Positions 10,272-19,861 of a DNA stretch of 64,000 nt are shown here, piece after piece. Source of the stretch: Lachnospiraceae bacterium (lineage in GTDB: Bacteria; Bacillota; Clostridia; Lachnospirales; Lachnospiraceae); the NCBI GenBank assembly GCA_029227035.1, contig JAQXZD010000120.1, forward strand, positions 39,295 through 103,294. Direction: 5' to 3'. The stretch's first letter is position 1. Each line of letters opens with the position of its first letter. The notes beneath the pieces are model-generated. The model searched no databases, was not told where the DNA came from, and saw nothing but the letters and a program-made list of their open reading frames with translations. The position numbers were made by a program, and so were the translations under genes.

Positions 10272-11162
10272 TTATTCTCCTTTTTTCTCCACGTCACTTC
10301 TTATCACGGTTCCGATTCCGTTGTTCGTAAAAATCTCAAGCAACAGACAGTGTGCAATCCGTCCATCCAGGATATGCACCCGCGATACACCGTTTTCAAT
10401 CGCATCAATACAGTTATTCAGCTTCGGAAGCATGCCTCCTCCGATAAAGCCGTCTCGAATCAGCTCTCTTGCCTCTGTCACCGTCAGCTCCGAAATCTGT
10501 GTTGCCGGATCTTTCGGGTCCTTGTATACGCCTGCAATATCCGTAAGAAAAGCCAGCTTCTCCGCAGAGACCGCTCTGGCAATGGCACATGCCGCATCAT
10601 CCGCATTAATGTTGTAAGATTCGTAATTATCATCCATCCCGATCGGGCAGACAATCGGAAGAAAATCCTTTTCCAGAAGATCAAAGAGAATCTTTGGATT
10701 TACCTCCTTGATTTCTCCCACATATCCGATGTCCTGTCCGTCCGAAAGCTTCTTATCCACCTTCAAAAGTCCGCCGTCCTTACCGCTGATTCCGACGGAT
10801 AATACACCAAGCTCCTGCACCTTCTGCACCAGGGATTTGTTCACGCGGTTCAAAACCATCTCCGCAATCTCCATGGTCGGTCCGTCCGTCTTTCTGAGAC
10901 CGTTGACGAATTCCGGTTCCATTCCAACCTTTGAAATCCATTTGCTGATTTCCTTTCCGCCTCCATGCACGATAATCGGCTTAAAGCCCACCAGCTTCAA
11001 CAGGGTAACATCCTGTATTACCTGCTTTTTCAGCTTCTCATCAAGCATGGCGGAACCGCCGTATTTTACCACGATAATCTTGCGGTTAAACCGCTGTATA
11101 TAAGGAAGTGCCTCGATAAGCACCTGTGCTTTTTCCATAGCTTCTACATCCTGTTCACTCAT
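10272..11162 (-). CDS. argB: Acetylglutamate kinase
   Basis: [23 protein letters not shown], amino-acid kinase fold. Confidence 0.95.
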   Translation of the reverse strand: MSEQDVEAMEKAQVLIEALPYIQRFNRKIIVVKYGGSAMLDEKLKKQVIQDVTLLKLVGFKPIIVHGGGKEISKWISKVGMEPEFVNGLRKTDGPTMEIAEMVLNRVNKSLVQKVQELGVLSVGISGKDGGLLKVDKKLSDGQDIGYVGEIKEVNPKILFDLLEKDFLPIVCPIGMDDNYESYNINADDAACAIARAVSAEKLAFLTDIAGVYKDPKDPATQISELTVTEARELIRDGFIGGGMLPKLNNCIDAIENGVSRVHILDGRIAHCLLLEIFTNNGIGTVIRSDVEKKGE

Positions 11163-11179
11163 TTTTATCTCCTTTGCAA

Positions 11180-11641
11180 CTACCGGTTAAACCTGGTTAT
11201 GTTGGCTTCATTTAATGTAAAATCATAATAGTTTAAATCTTCCCGGAAGTTCCATCCTGCATCCTTCCAGAAATGATTGCCAAGCTCATTGTCCTTAAAT
11301 GCAATCAGACTGACCTTGTTAATCTTTTCTTCCTTAAGTGCCCGCATACAGGCAACCGCCATCGCTTTTCCGATTCCGCGCTTTCTGTAATCCTTGTGCA
11401 CACAGACATGATACAGACAGCCTCTTCGCCCGTCATGTCCACAGAGTATGGCTCCGACAATTTTTCCGTCCGCAACCGCCACCATGCTTGTGGTGGGATT
11501 TCTCTTCAGGAAACGCAGAACCCCTTCCTTTGAATCATCAATGGAACGAATTCCAAATCCGCTGATTCCCATCCACAATTCATATACACTTTCATAATCT
11601 TCTTCCGTCATCACGCGAATCTGATATGTTGTCTCCTGCAT
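11180..11641 (-). CDS. GNAT family N-acetyltransferase within the arg operon
   Basis: GNAT motif [28 protein letters not shown]; located between argC and argB. Confidence 0.88.
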   Translation of the reverse strand: MQETTYQIRVMTEEDYESVYELWMGISGFGIRSIDDSKEGVLRFLKRNPTTSMVAVADGKIVGAILCGHDGRRGCLYHVCVHKDYRKRGIGKAMAVACMRALKEEKINKVSLIAFKDNELGNHFWKDAGWNFREDLNYYDFTLNEANITRFNR

Positions 11642-11652
11642 AGCTCTCTCCT

Positions 11653-12717
11653 TTATGGGAAAACAGGAACCATTTCCAGACCTTCGGATTCTTTCAGTCC
11701 GAATAACAGATTCATATTCTGCACTGCCTGTCCTGCCGCTCCCTTAACCAGATTATCCAACGCACCCATCATAACCACTCTGTGCGTGCGCTCATCAATC
11801 ACAAATCCGATATCTACATAATTGCTTCCCTCAACCCATCGGGTTTCCGGACAAACACCCTGATCCAGCACACGGACAAATTTTTCCTTTCCGTAATACC
11901 GGTCGTAAACTGCCTTGATTTCTTCATAGCCCGGATAGGTACCGTCCGGTTTCCGGTTCAAAGATGCATATTCCGTTGCCAGAATTCCACGGTTCATCGG
12001 TACCAGATGCGGGGTAAAATTAACGGTGATTTCCTCACCTGCCGCATAGCCAAGCTGCTCTTCAATCTCCGGTGTATGACGGTGTGTCGTGACGCCGTAT
12101 GCCTTAATGCTCTCATTCACCTCACAGAACAGATTCTGTGTCTTGGCTCCTCTTCCTGCCCCCGAAGTACCTGATTTTGCATCGATAATCAGGGTGGACG
12201 GATCTATGAGCTTTTCCTTTACAAGAGGATAAGCCGTCAGAATCGAACAGGTGGTATAACAGCCCGGATTGGCAACCAATCGTGTATCCTTTGTAATTTT
12301 CTCCCTGTTAATCTCACAGAGACCGTATACGGCTTCCTCAATAAACTGCGGGCTCTTATGTTCAATCTTGTACCACTTCTCATAAGTTGCCACATCCTTA
12401 ATACGGTAATCTGCACTCAGATCCACGATTTTCACTTTCTCTAGAAGTTCTTCCGTAAGCACGCCTGCCAGAAATCCCTGAGGGGTTGCCGTAAAAATAA
12501 CATCCACCTCTGCCGCAAGTTCTTCCATGTTGTCATCCATGCATGCCGCATCCACAATCTCAAAAAAGTTTCTGTATACATCTGCATATTTCTGATCGAT
12601 ATAGCTTCGGGAGCCATACCACTTAATCTCTACATCCTTATGATTCATCAAAATGCGAACCAGCTCCGCTCCCGCATAACCGGTTGCACCAATAATTCCT
12701 GCCTTAATCATATTCAT
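11653..12717 (-). CDS. argC: N-acetyl-gamma-glutamyl-phosphate reductase
   Basis: MIKAGIIGATGYAGAELVRIL, VANPGCYTT; the track start (GTG 12828) lies in the ARG-box region, so the ATG at 12717 (MNMIKAG) is preferred. Confidence 0.93.
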   Translation of the reverse strand: MNMIKAGIIGATGYAGAELVRILMNHKDVEIKWYGSRSYIDQKYADVYRNFFEIVDAACMDDNMEELAAEVDVIFTATPQGFLAGVLTEELLEKVKIVDLSADYRIKDVATYEKWYKIEHKSPQFIEEAVYGLCEINREKITKDTRLVANPGCYTTCSILTAYPLVKEKLIDPSTLIIDAKSGTSGAGRGAKTQNLFCEVNESIKAYGVTTHRHTPEIEEQLGYAAGEEITVNFTPHLVPMNRGILATEYASLNRKPDGTYPGYEEIKAVYDRYYGKEKFVRVLDQGVCPETRWVEGSNYVDIGFVIDERTHRVVMMGALDNLVKGAAGQAVQNMNLLFGLKESEGLEMVPVFP

Positions 12718-12791
12718 TCCTCTTTTCCTGTATTTACTATAACAATATAGTACACCTTCCCTCTCTCGTAAAGAGCAAATATTCACAAATT

Positions 12792-12829
12792 TTTGTATAT
12801 TTATGCAAAAATGTGTATATTTTTTCACT
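12792..12829. promoter_or_regulatory. Paired ARG boxes (ArgR/AhrC operator) in the argC/argG divergent promoter
   Basis: 12792-12809 TTTGTATATTTATGCAAA matches TNTGNATWWWWATNCANA at all specified positions; 12812-12829 TGTGTATATTTTTTCACT has 2 mismatches; 2-bp spacing; box 2 abuts the argG -35. Confidence 0.75.
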
Positions 12830-12857
12830 TGAATAATAAATAAGAATGTTGTATAGT
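12829..12857 (+). promoter_or_regulatory. argG promoter
   Basis: TTGAAT (12829-12834) - 17 bp - TATAGT (12852-12857), 33 bp upstream of the argG ATG. Confidence 0.7.
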
Positions 12858-12890
12858 CTTAATTAAGATATATAGAAAGGAAGAATACTT

Positions 12891-14120
12891 ATGAAAGAAA
12901 AAGTTGTTTTAGCTTACTCCGGTGGTCTGGATACCACCGCAATCATACCGTGGTTAAAGGAGAATTATGACTATGACGTAGTCTGCTGCTGTGTAAACTG
13001 CGGACAGGGAAACGAACTGGATGGTCTTGAAGAGAGAGCCAAATTATCCGGCGCTGCCAAATTATATATTGAAGATATTACCGACGAATTCTGCGAGGAT
13101 TACATCATGCCTTGTGTTCAGGCCGATGCCGTATACGAGAACAAGTATCTTCTCGGAACCTCCATGGCTCGTCCGGGAATCGCCAAGAAGCTGGTTGAAA
13201 TTGCCAGAAAAGAAGGCGCTGTTGCCATCTGCCACGGCGCAACCGGAAAAGGAAACGACCAGATTCGTTTTGAGTTAAGCATCAAGGCCCTTGCCCCGGA
13301 TATCAAGATTATTGCTCCATGGCGCGATGATAAGTGGAAAATGGATTCCCGTGAATCTGAGATTGAATATTGTAAGGCACACGGCATTGACCTTCCGTTT
13401 GCTGCAGACAGCAGCTACAGCCGTGACAGAAACCTCTGGCACATCAGCCACGAAGGACTGGAACTGGAGGATCCTGCCAACGAGCCGAATTATGAGCATC
13501 TTCTGGTTCTTGGTGTATCTCCGGAGAAAGCACCGGATGAAGGCGAATATGTCACCATGACCTTTGAAAAAGGTGTTCCGACCAGCGTAAACGGTAAGAA
13601 AATGAAAGTCGCTGATATCATTACCGAACTGAACCGTCTTGGCGGCAAACACGGAATCGGTATCATTGATATCGTCGAGAACCGTGTTGTTGGTATGAAA
13701 TCCCGCGGTGTCTATGAGACTCCGGGCGGAACAATTCTTATGGAAGCTCACCGTCAGCTCGAAGAACTTGTTCTTGACCGTGATACCATGACCGTTAAGA
13801 AAGATATGGGAAATAAACTTGCACAGGTTGTATACGAAGGAAAGTGGTTCACTCCTCTGCGTGAAGCAATTCAGGCATTTGTAACATCCACACAGGAGTA
13901 TGTAACCGGCGAAGTAAAGTTCAAGCTGTACAAGGGCAATATCATCAAGGCCGGAACAACTTCCCCATACTCTCTGTATAATGAATCCCTCGCCAGCTTC
14001 ACAACCGGTGATCTCTATGACCACCATGATGCAGACGGCTTCATTACACTGTTCGGTCTTCCTCTCAAGGTTCGTGCAATGAAAAAGCTTGAAATTGAAA
14101 AGAACGGCTTATCACAGTAG
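12891..14120 (+). CDS. argG: Argininosuccinate synthase
   Basis: KVVLAYSGGLDTTAIIPWLKE, 409 aa. Confidence 0.96.
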   Translation: MKEKVVLAYSGGLDTTAIIPWLKENYDYDVVCCCVNCGQGNELDGLEERAKLSGAAKLYIEDITDEFCEDYIMPCVQADAVYENKYLLGTSMARPGIAKKLVEIARKEGAVAICHGATGKGNDQIRFELSIKALAPDIKIIAPWRDDKWKMDSRESEIEYCKAHGIDLPFAADSSYSRDRNLWHISHEGLELEDPANEPNYEHLLVLGVSPEKAPDEGEYVTMTFEKGVPTSVNGKKMKVADIITELNRLGGKHGIGIIDIVENRVVGMKSRGVYETPGGTILMEAHRQLEELVLDRDTMTVKKDMGNKLAQVVYEGKWFTPLREAIQAFVTSTQEYVTGEVKFKLYKGNIIKAGTTSPYSLYNESLASFTTGDLYDHHDADGFITLFGLPLKVRAMKKLEIEKNGLSQ

Positions 14121-14130
14121 AAATTCCTAT

Positions 14131-14164
14131 AAAAAAGACGTATCCTCATCGGTACGTCTTTTTT
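14131..14164. terminator. Bidirectional terminator between argG and the convergent acyltransferase
   Basis: AAAAAAGACGTA-tcctcatcgg-TACGTCTTTTTT. Confidence 0.85.
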
Positions 14165-15174
14165 AATCCCATAAATTTGGGCGTATGTAATTTTAACACC
14201 TTTTCCACACAGTTCACCAGCTTTGGCTTGGACAAAACATGAACCACCCAGATGCTGAGACATGTCAGTACAAACAATGCAAACCAACCCCAGTCTCCCA
14301 GATAATCATAAATTCCCGCAAACATCAGCACATCCCGCAAAATCCTATGCAGCATATAAATCGGCATGGTGTGCTGGCCAATGGCAGATATCTTTGTCTG
14401 CCCACGGGGAATCAGAAACATAATTGCCCAGGATATCACAAAAGCTGCAAACATGAGCGCCAGTCTCACAAAAGCCCCGCTCCATACCGTATCCAGTTCA
14501 TAATAGGATATGTTTTCATAGACCATGCCAAGCTCATCACTGAACCGGTTTCCAAACGCCAGAATCACCGCGCAGATGATTACCGCCGCCGGCAGAACCA
14601 CACGCCTGAAGCCCGGCGTCAATGCCTGCTGAAGTGTCTGCTGATCCATATAATAGCCCAGATAAAAGAACGGTCCAAAGACCAGAATTCTCGACAGACA
14701 CAGGAAATCTCCGATTCCCTTAAAATACCCTGCGGCAAGAGCCAGAAATACGCTGACCGCCAGCACCGGCACCGGTCTGCCGTTTCGAATCATCGGAACG
14801 GACAGATACCACACTATCATGGCAAACAGATACCATGGTGCCCCGCTCTGGGAAAAGAAGTTAATTTCAGAGAAATCCCGAAACCCGGACAAGGCATATA
14901 CTGCCTGTATTACAACCACAAAAACAATATATGCCTTAATCAGATACAAAATCTTTTTGAAATTATACTGCCCGTCCCGGTATATCGTCTTTGCAAAATA
15001 TCCGGACACAAATACAAACAGCGGCATATGAAAAACATAAATCAGTCTCTTAAGCACCACCAGAAAATTTTCTCCGCGAATCGGTAGCAGAAAATGTCCC
15101 AGCACCACAAGAAAAATCAATACCGCTTTTAAATTGTCAAAAAAGTAATCTCTCTCCTTTGTCATCTCGCACAC
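14146..15174 (-). CDS. Acyltransferase 3 family membrane protein
   Basis: RDYFFDNLKAVLIFLVVLGHFLLP, multiple TM segments, Acyl_transf_3-type organisation. Confidence 0.85.
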   Translation of the reverse strand: MCEMTKERDYFFDNLKAVLIFLVVLGHFLLPIRGENFLVVLKRLIYVFHMPLFVFVSGYFAKTIYRDGQYNFKKILYLIKAYIVFVVVIQAVYALSGFRDFSEINFFSQSGAPWYLFAMIVWYLSVPMIRNGRPVPVLAVSVFLALAAGYFKGIGDFLCLSRILVFGPFFYLGYYMDQQTLQQALTPGFRRVVLPAAVIICAVILAFGNRFSDELGMVYENISYYELDTVWSGAFVRLALMFAAFVISWAIMFLIPRGQTKISAIGQHTMPIYMLHRILRDVLMFAGIYDYLGDWGWFALFVLTCLSIWVVHVLSKPKLVNCVEKVLKLHTPKFMGLKKTYR

Positions 15175-15244
15175 TTGTCTCTCTTTTTGTATTTTTTACA
15201 ACCTTTGTATTATAGAACTTTTTTATTTTGATGACAAGTGCTTT

Positions 15245-18200
15245 TTATCCCAGATAAAACAGTGGCTGCGTAGTCATGTTCAGCTTTGTCGTATTCACAT
15301 CCTTTAACTTATTGTTCTTGATGTCAAAATACAACATGCGGTCGGAATCCTTCAGCCATGACGGCTCATAATATACGTAGTATTCCTCCCCGTTTTTCAA
15401 ATCCTTAAACATATGATTCTCGTCCGCCTGGATCGGCTGGTCATCTGAGACACGATATATGGTATCGATATACTCCTTCTTACCACCGTTCATCCGATAT
15501 ACCCAGCCATCCATCCTTGTTTTTACGGTATTGAAATCCACCGGCGTAAAGGTAACCTTAACCGGCGCTGCATCCTTTTCAATCGAAATACCATCCATGC
15601 CATTGTATTCCTGTGTAACGCTCATGGAATAACTCTGTTTCTCCACCAGCTCTGCCTCTTCATTGGTAATCTCAATCACCGGAGCCTCATAGGATGCCCG
15701 GTAGGCAGCAATCATGGTGTTGACAAACAGTTTTGTCTCCATTTCCGTCAGATTTCCTTTTTCATCCGTCGAATGACCAACACCTGAATAGAAGATATTT
15801 CCTTTACTGTAAATATAATAATTGTTTGCCGCGTCATTCGGAGATACACCATAGGTAACCGCTGTTCCCGTTCCGTTACTGTCTTTGCCATCCCATGCGG
15901 AATATTTATGGTCATCACTCAGACAATACCAGACTGTTACCTCCGGATCCTCAACATTAAGCTGATACCACTGCCCATGCGTATCCGAAATCGGAAGCGT
16001 ATCGCTGATCTTGTATGGATACTCCGTAATCTCTCCGTCATTTAATTTGGATGCCGTGGTCGTAAGATCATTGTTATTGTTAAAACCTGTTTTTTGGGTA
16101 AAATAGGTTTTATTACATATATATGCTCCCTTTGGATTTTGAACCATATACCGGTACGGAACCTTTCTGTCTATATTTATATTTTTATTGTTCCATCCGA
16201 GACGCTTCAGCGCATAATAGGTAAATCCATGCTTTGCCGAAGAAGAAATCGTATCATAATGATTGTTTTCGGTCAAATTCTGATAGTTAATCAGCAAATC
16301 TCTCTGTTCCTTAGGAAGCTGGTTGCTGACCATCTCATAACGGTTCATTCCCATGAGATCCCGCAGCATGGCATTTGCCGTGGAACCAAAAATTTTCTTC
16401 GAATCTTCAAAATCCAGATATTTCGCGGTCTCATTATACATGGACGTCACATCATGGGTAAACAGAATACTCTTTCCCTGTGCTGCAAAATATTCCAGAT
16501 ATTCCACTGCAGCAATTCCGGAGAGATCCGTAGCGCCATACGCATCGCCAAAACCTACAATAATCATATTGTAATCGGCCGGTTTTTTATTTAACCCATT
16601 CAGGTATTTGATACTGTTTTCATTCACAGGATTTGAATCCGTTATCTCCGACGATGAATCAAAATGAAATCTCGGGCCGGAAAAGCAATTACGGAACTCG
16701 CTCCACGTTGTGGTATCTATGGAAATCTCATAGTCCACCAGATCCTTATAATACTTCTTAAAACGGTCATTCTTTAAATCCAGTTTTCCGGAATACTTGT
16801 TGTCGGGCTTTGGCATAATCTGCAGAACCTGAATCTTCTTTTTATCTTTCTCCTGTCCCTTCGCTGCGGAGCATCCGGTCTTCACATACCGAACCTGCGG
16901 ACAGTCTGTCTGATATACCTCCAGCTTCCACTGCAGCAATCCGACCAGAGAAGCCGGAAGTCTGTACCTGCAGATATTCTCTCCTTCCTTCGCAGTCTTC
17001 TCCTGCAGAACCTCGTCATCCTCAAATTTTCCGTTCCGGTTTGCATCCATATACAGACGATAAGAATATCCCGGCTGATTTACCTGAAATACAAACTGCA
17101 GATAAGATCTGCCGCCCGACTGCGGAAGATAGCTCTCCGTCTTAAACTCGGCGCTTGTTTCATCTTTCGTTGTTCCGTCATAGAGAACCGGTAGCTCCGT
17201 AAACACAACATCCTCCGCCAGTCCCTTTCGCACTGCCTTTAAAATCTGCTCTGTCTGCGTTGTCGAGTATACTCCCTTATCCTTTTGGTATTCTTCCACA
17301 AACTTCCAGATATTCGAAGTATTGTCAACCAGACTCTTCGGAAGCTGATAGAGATATCCCGCTGCGACAATCGGATATCCCGCTTTTGCAAACTCCTCCA
17401 ACTCCGCTTTCTTTAGCGAACTGATGTCGTTTCCTGCAAAACGAAGCTCTGTGCTTTCTACTTTTTTATTCTTTTCCTTATCCCAAAGGAACTGAACCGA
17501 ACGGTCCTTTCCATCTACCTGTATCTCCGGACTTTCTATCATATCTCCGGTATGAGAATAAATCTTTCCGTCCATGGAGTTATCATTCCAGTCCGGAAGC
17601 ATTATGGTTGTCTGCTGTTGATTGCCGCTTACATTCTTCAGGGAAACCGTTTTTGCCGCTTTATGATAAGCGCCATCATCCATTCCCAGATAAATCAGAT
17701 CATAGGTACTGTTTAAATCCTCTGCCTTCCCGTTGAACTCTGCCGTTGTCTGGTGCGTAATCTCGATTTCTCCGGTATAACCAGGAAGCAGCATACGGAC
17801 ATAAGACTCCTGCAGAGTCCACTTCGGCTCATACCTATCTTCTTCTTCCTTTCCGTTCTTATCTTTCATTTTCTGAAGGTCGACACAAGGCTCCAGATCC
17901 AAAACACGCAAAGTCTGCTCCTGCGGTTCTGTGGAATCCTCAATTCCCAGAATAAACCGAACGGCATCGGACGGATTCGGATCTGTAATCTGCTTTCCTT
18001 CTATATAATCCTGAAACTCATCAAACTTATCTACATTTGCCAGCTTCTGAATTATATATTCGCCTCGCAGAAGTCCATTGTCTCCCTTGTACGAATACAC
18101 ATGCTCCAGAGTCCAGTTCTTATACCCTTCATTAGAAGGTGTCGGTGTCATATTATAATTCTGCCAAGCTTCCGCTCCCGACCAGTACGCATACTGCTCA

Positions 18201-19594
18201 AAGTTCACCGGTCTGTCCTTCTCTGCCGGCACCGGAAGGAACGTATAAAAGCTCCAGTAATCCGCTGTAGCGCCCTCTTGTCTTTTGTCTTTTCCGTCCT
18301 GAATCACCGGATTGTCTCCATCCACATACAGTTCCCTGAACAGGGAAGAACGCATGGAAAACAGCATCACTGCCAGCTTGTATGTATTATTATTATACCC
18401 CGTTGCCTCCTGAGTAAGTCCCGTATCCTTCATATTCCAGTCGAACACCTTAATCTTGAGACCATTCTTCTGACATTCCTGTAACGGAGTATTATAAATT
18501 CCATCATCCATAATCAAAGCCGCATAATTTTTCTTCTCCGTAACCCTCTTAAAAATCTGCAGCGCTGCCTCCCAGGAAATATCTTTTCCATTCCGGAAAC
18601 AATTTCCTGAAGGAGAGACTGTATCGGGAATGCTCTTATCCGTCTTCCCCAATCGGTTATACTCCTGCCATATGGAAATCAGGGATGCATCATGACTCTT
18701 TGGAGAAATGCTGATCAAATCCGCATACTGCACCCAGTTATTCTGATTCTTGATATTCTCGTTCAGTTCTTCCGGCGTAATCGTCTTAATGACAACGGAA
18801 TATGCTGCCGCCTCTTCATCACTTAACTGCAAGGTATCTTTTAAAAAGTGTTCCTTGCTCTCGTAAGTGTAATAGTTCTCTGTTATCATCAGTTTCTGTT
18901 CCGAATCCTTCAGGGAAGCGGTTCTCTTCGTATAAAACCGATCCCCCGGATTCACCAGATGCTGTGAAAGATCCCCATCAAACAGGATACCGGAATAGTC
19001 ATCCTTTTCGAACTCATTCACCGTATGCCAGATGAGATTTCCGTTTCTCTCCGGCTTAAACTGTATCTGTTCTTCCGTCCGCTCCCAGGTAAAAGTACCT
19101 TCTCCATCTTTGACCACTTCATAGTAGCCATCCAGAGTCTTCTCCTCTTCACACGCCCGCAGGTTACATTTCCCATCAACAACATCATAGTTTTGCTCGT
19201 CACCTTCCGGTTCATCCGAGAAAAAATATGCGGTCTGCGGTGTGACAACTGCATCTGCCAGACTTCCAACGGTAGTAATCTTCCCTCGTCCGTACATCTG
19301 CTCCACAGCCACAGGCTCACATCCGCCAATCTGATAGCCAAACTCAGCCATCTCTTCATAAGGCACAATCTCCAGAACGACAAACGGCCGTTTCTCTGTT
19401 CCCTTTTTCAGGCTCAGATAATTCTCATTCTGGTATTGCGGAAGTTGCTCAATCCGCTCCACTACCCCTCGTGTTACCTTGCTGACATCCGCTGCATAGG
19501 ACAACACATTTTCCTTTGGTATTACAGGCAAAAACGTGACTAACAATGCAATGACCAGCAATGCCGAAACAACTCTCTTACGACGGTTTTTCAT
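15245..19594 (-). CDS. Very large secreted protein of unknown function (DUF5057-like)
   Basis: 1449 aa; signal peptide MKNRRKRVVSALLVIALLVTFLPVIPKENVLSYAAD; repeated VLxIxP openings; DUF5057 assignment from memory of Lachnospiraceae proteins. Confidence 0.65.
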   Translation of the reverse strand: MKNRRKRVVSALLVIALLVTFLPVIPKENVLSYAADVSKVTRGVVERIEQLPQYQNENYLSLKKGTEKRPFVVLEIVPYEEMAEFGYQIGGCEPVAVEQMYGRGKITTVGSLADAVVTPQTAYFFSDEPEGDEQNYDVVDGKCNLRACEEEKTLDGYYEVVKDGEGTFTWERTEEQIQFKPERNGNLIWHTVNEFEKDDYSGILFDGDLSQHLVNPGDRFYTKRTASLKDSEQKLMITENYYTYESKEHFLKDTLQLSDEEAAAYSVVIKTITPEELNENIKNQNNWVQYADLISISPKSHDASLISIWQEYNRLGKTDKSIPDTVSPSGNCFRNGKDISWEAALQIFKRVTEKKNYAALIMDDGIYNTPLQECQKNGLKIKVFDWNMKDTGLTQEATGYNNNTYKLAVMLFSMRSSLFRELYVDGDNPVIQDGKDKRQEGATADYWSFYTFLPVPAEKDRPVNFEQYAYWSGAEAWQNYNMTPTPSNEGYKNWTLEHVYSYKGDNGLLRGEYIIQKLANVDKFDEFQDYIEGKQITDPNPSDAVRFILGIEDSTEPQEQTLRVLDLEPCVDLQKMKDKNGKEEEDRYEPKWTLQESYVRMLLPGYTGEIEITHQTTAEFNGKAEDLNSTYDLIYLGMDDGAYHKAAKTVSLKNVSGNQQQTTIMLPDWNDNSMDGKIYSHTGDMIESPEIQVDGKDRSVQFLWDKEKNKKVESTELRFAGNDISSLKKAELEEFAKAGYPIVAAGYLYQLPKSLVDNTSNIWKFVEEYQKDKGVYSTTQTEQILKAVRKGLAEDVVFTELPVLYDGTTKDETSAEFKTESYLPQSGGRSYLQFVFQVNQPGYSYRLYMDANRNGKFEDDEVLQEKTAKEGENICRYRLPASLVGLLQWKLEVYQTDCPQVRYVKTGCSAAKGQEKDKKKIQVLQIMPKPDNKYSGKLDLKNDRFKKYYKDLVDYEISIDTTTWSEFRNCFSGPRFHFDSSSEITDSNPVNENSIKYLNGLNKKPADYNMIIVGFGDAYGATDLSGIAAVEYLEYFAAQGKSILFTHDVTSMYNETAKYLDFEDSKKIFGSTANAMLRDLMGMNRYEMVSNQLPKEQRDLLINYQNLTENNHYDTISSSAKHGFTYYALKRLGWNNKNINIDRKVPYRYMVQNPKGAYICNKTYFTQKTGFNNNNDLTTTASKLNDGEITEYPYKISDTLPISDTHGQWYQLNVEDPEVTVWYCLSDDHKYSAWDGKDSNGTGTAVTYGVSPNDAANNYYIYSKGNIFYSGVGHSTDEKGNLTEMETKLFVNTMIAAYRASYEAPVIEITNEEAELVEKQSYSMSVTQEYNGMDGISIEKDAAPVKVTFTPVDFNTVKTRMDGWVYRMNGGKKEYIDTIYRVSDDQPIQADENHMFKDLKNGEEYYVYYEPSWLKDSDRMLYFDIKNNKLKDVNTTKLNMTTQPLFYLG

Positions 19595-19792
19595 ATTCTT
19601 TCTCCTCCCGATGGCACATTATCAACCATTTTAACCCTTCTCGAAACTGAGCGAAATGTTTCGTTTATTTTCGCTTACATATTATATTCCTTTTTCAAAT
19701 TCTTTACAATCTGCATTATGTAGAAAAAACTAATTATTTTTTAGTATAAAATTACAATAAATAGCTAAATGCTTAAATTTGTTTAGCATATT

Positions 19793-19833
19793 AAAAAAGT
19801 CGTTAACGCATTTAGCTGCGCTAACGACTTTTT
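19793..19833. terminator. Hairpin terminator between gltD and the large secreted protein gene
   Basis: AAAAAAGTCGTTAACGCA-tttagc-TGCGCTAACGACTTTTT. Confidence 0.8.
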
Positions 19834-19861
19834 CTTTCTTCCTATATTTATTTCGAATTCA

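Noticed and set aside
13275-14027. 250-aa minus-strand ORF
   Set aside because: Shadow of argG on the opposite strand
14239-15087. 282-aa plus-strand ORF
   Set aside because: Antisense to the acyltransferase gene; His/Gln/Asn-rich shadow composition
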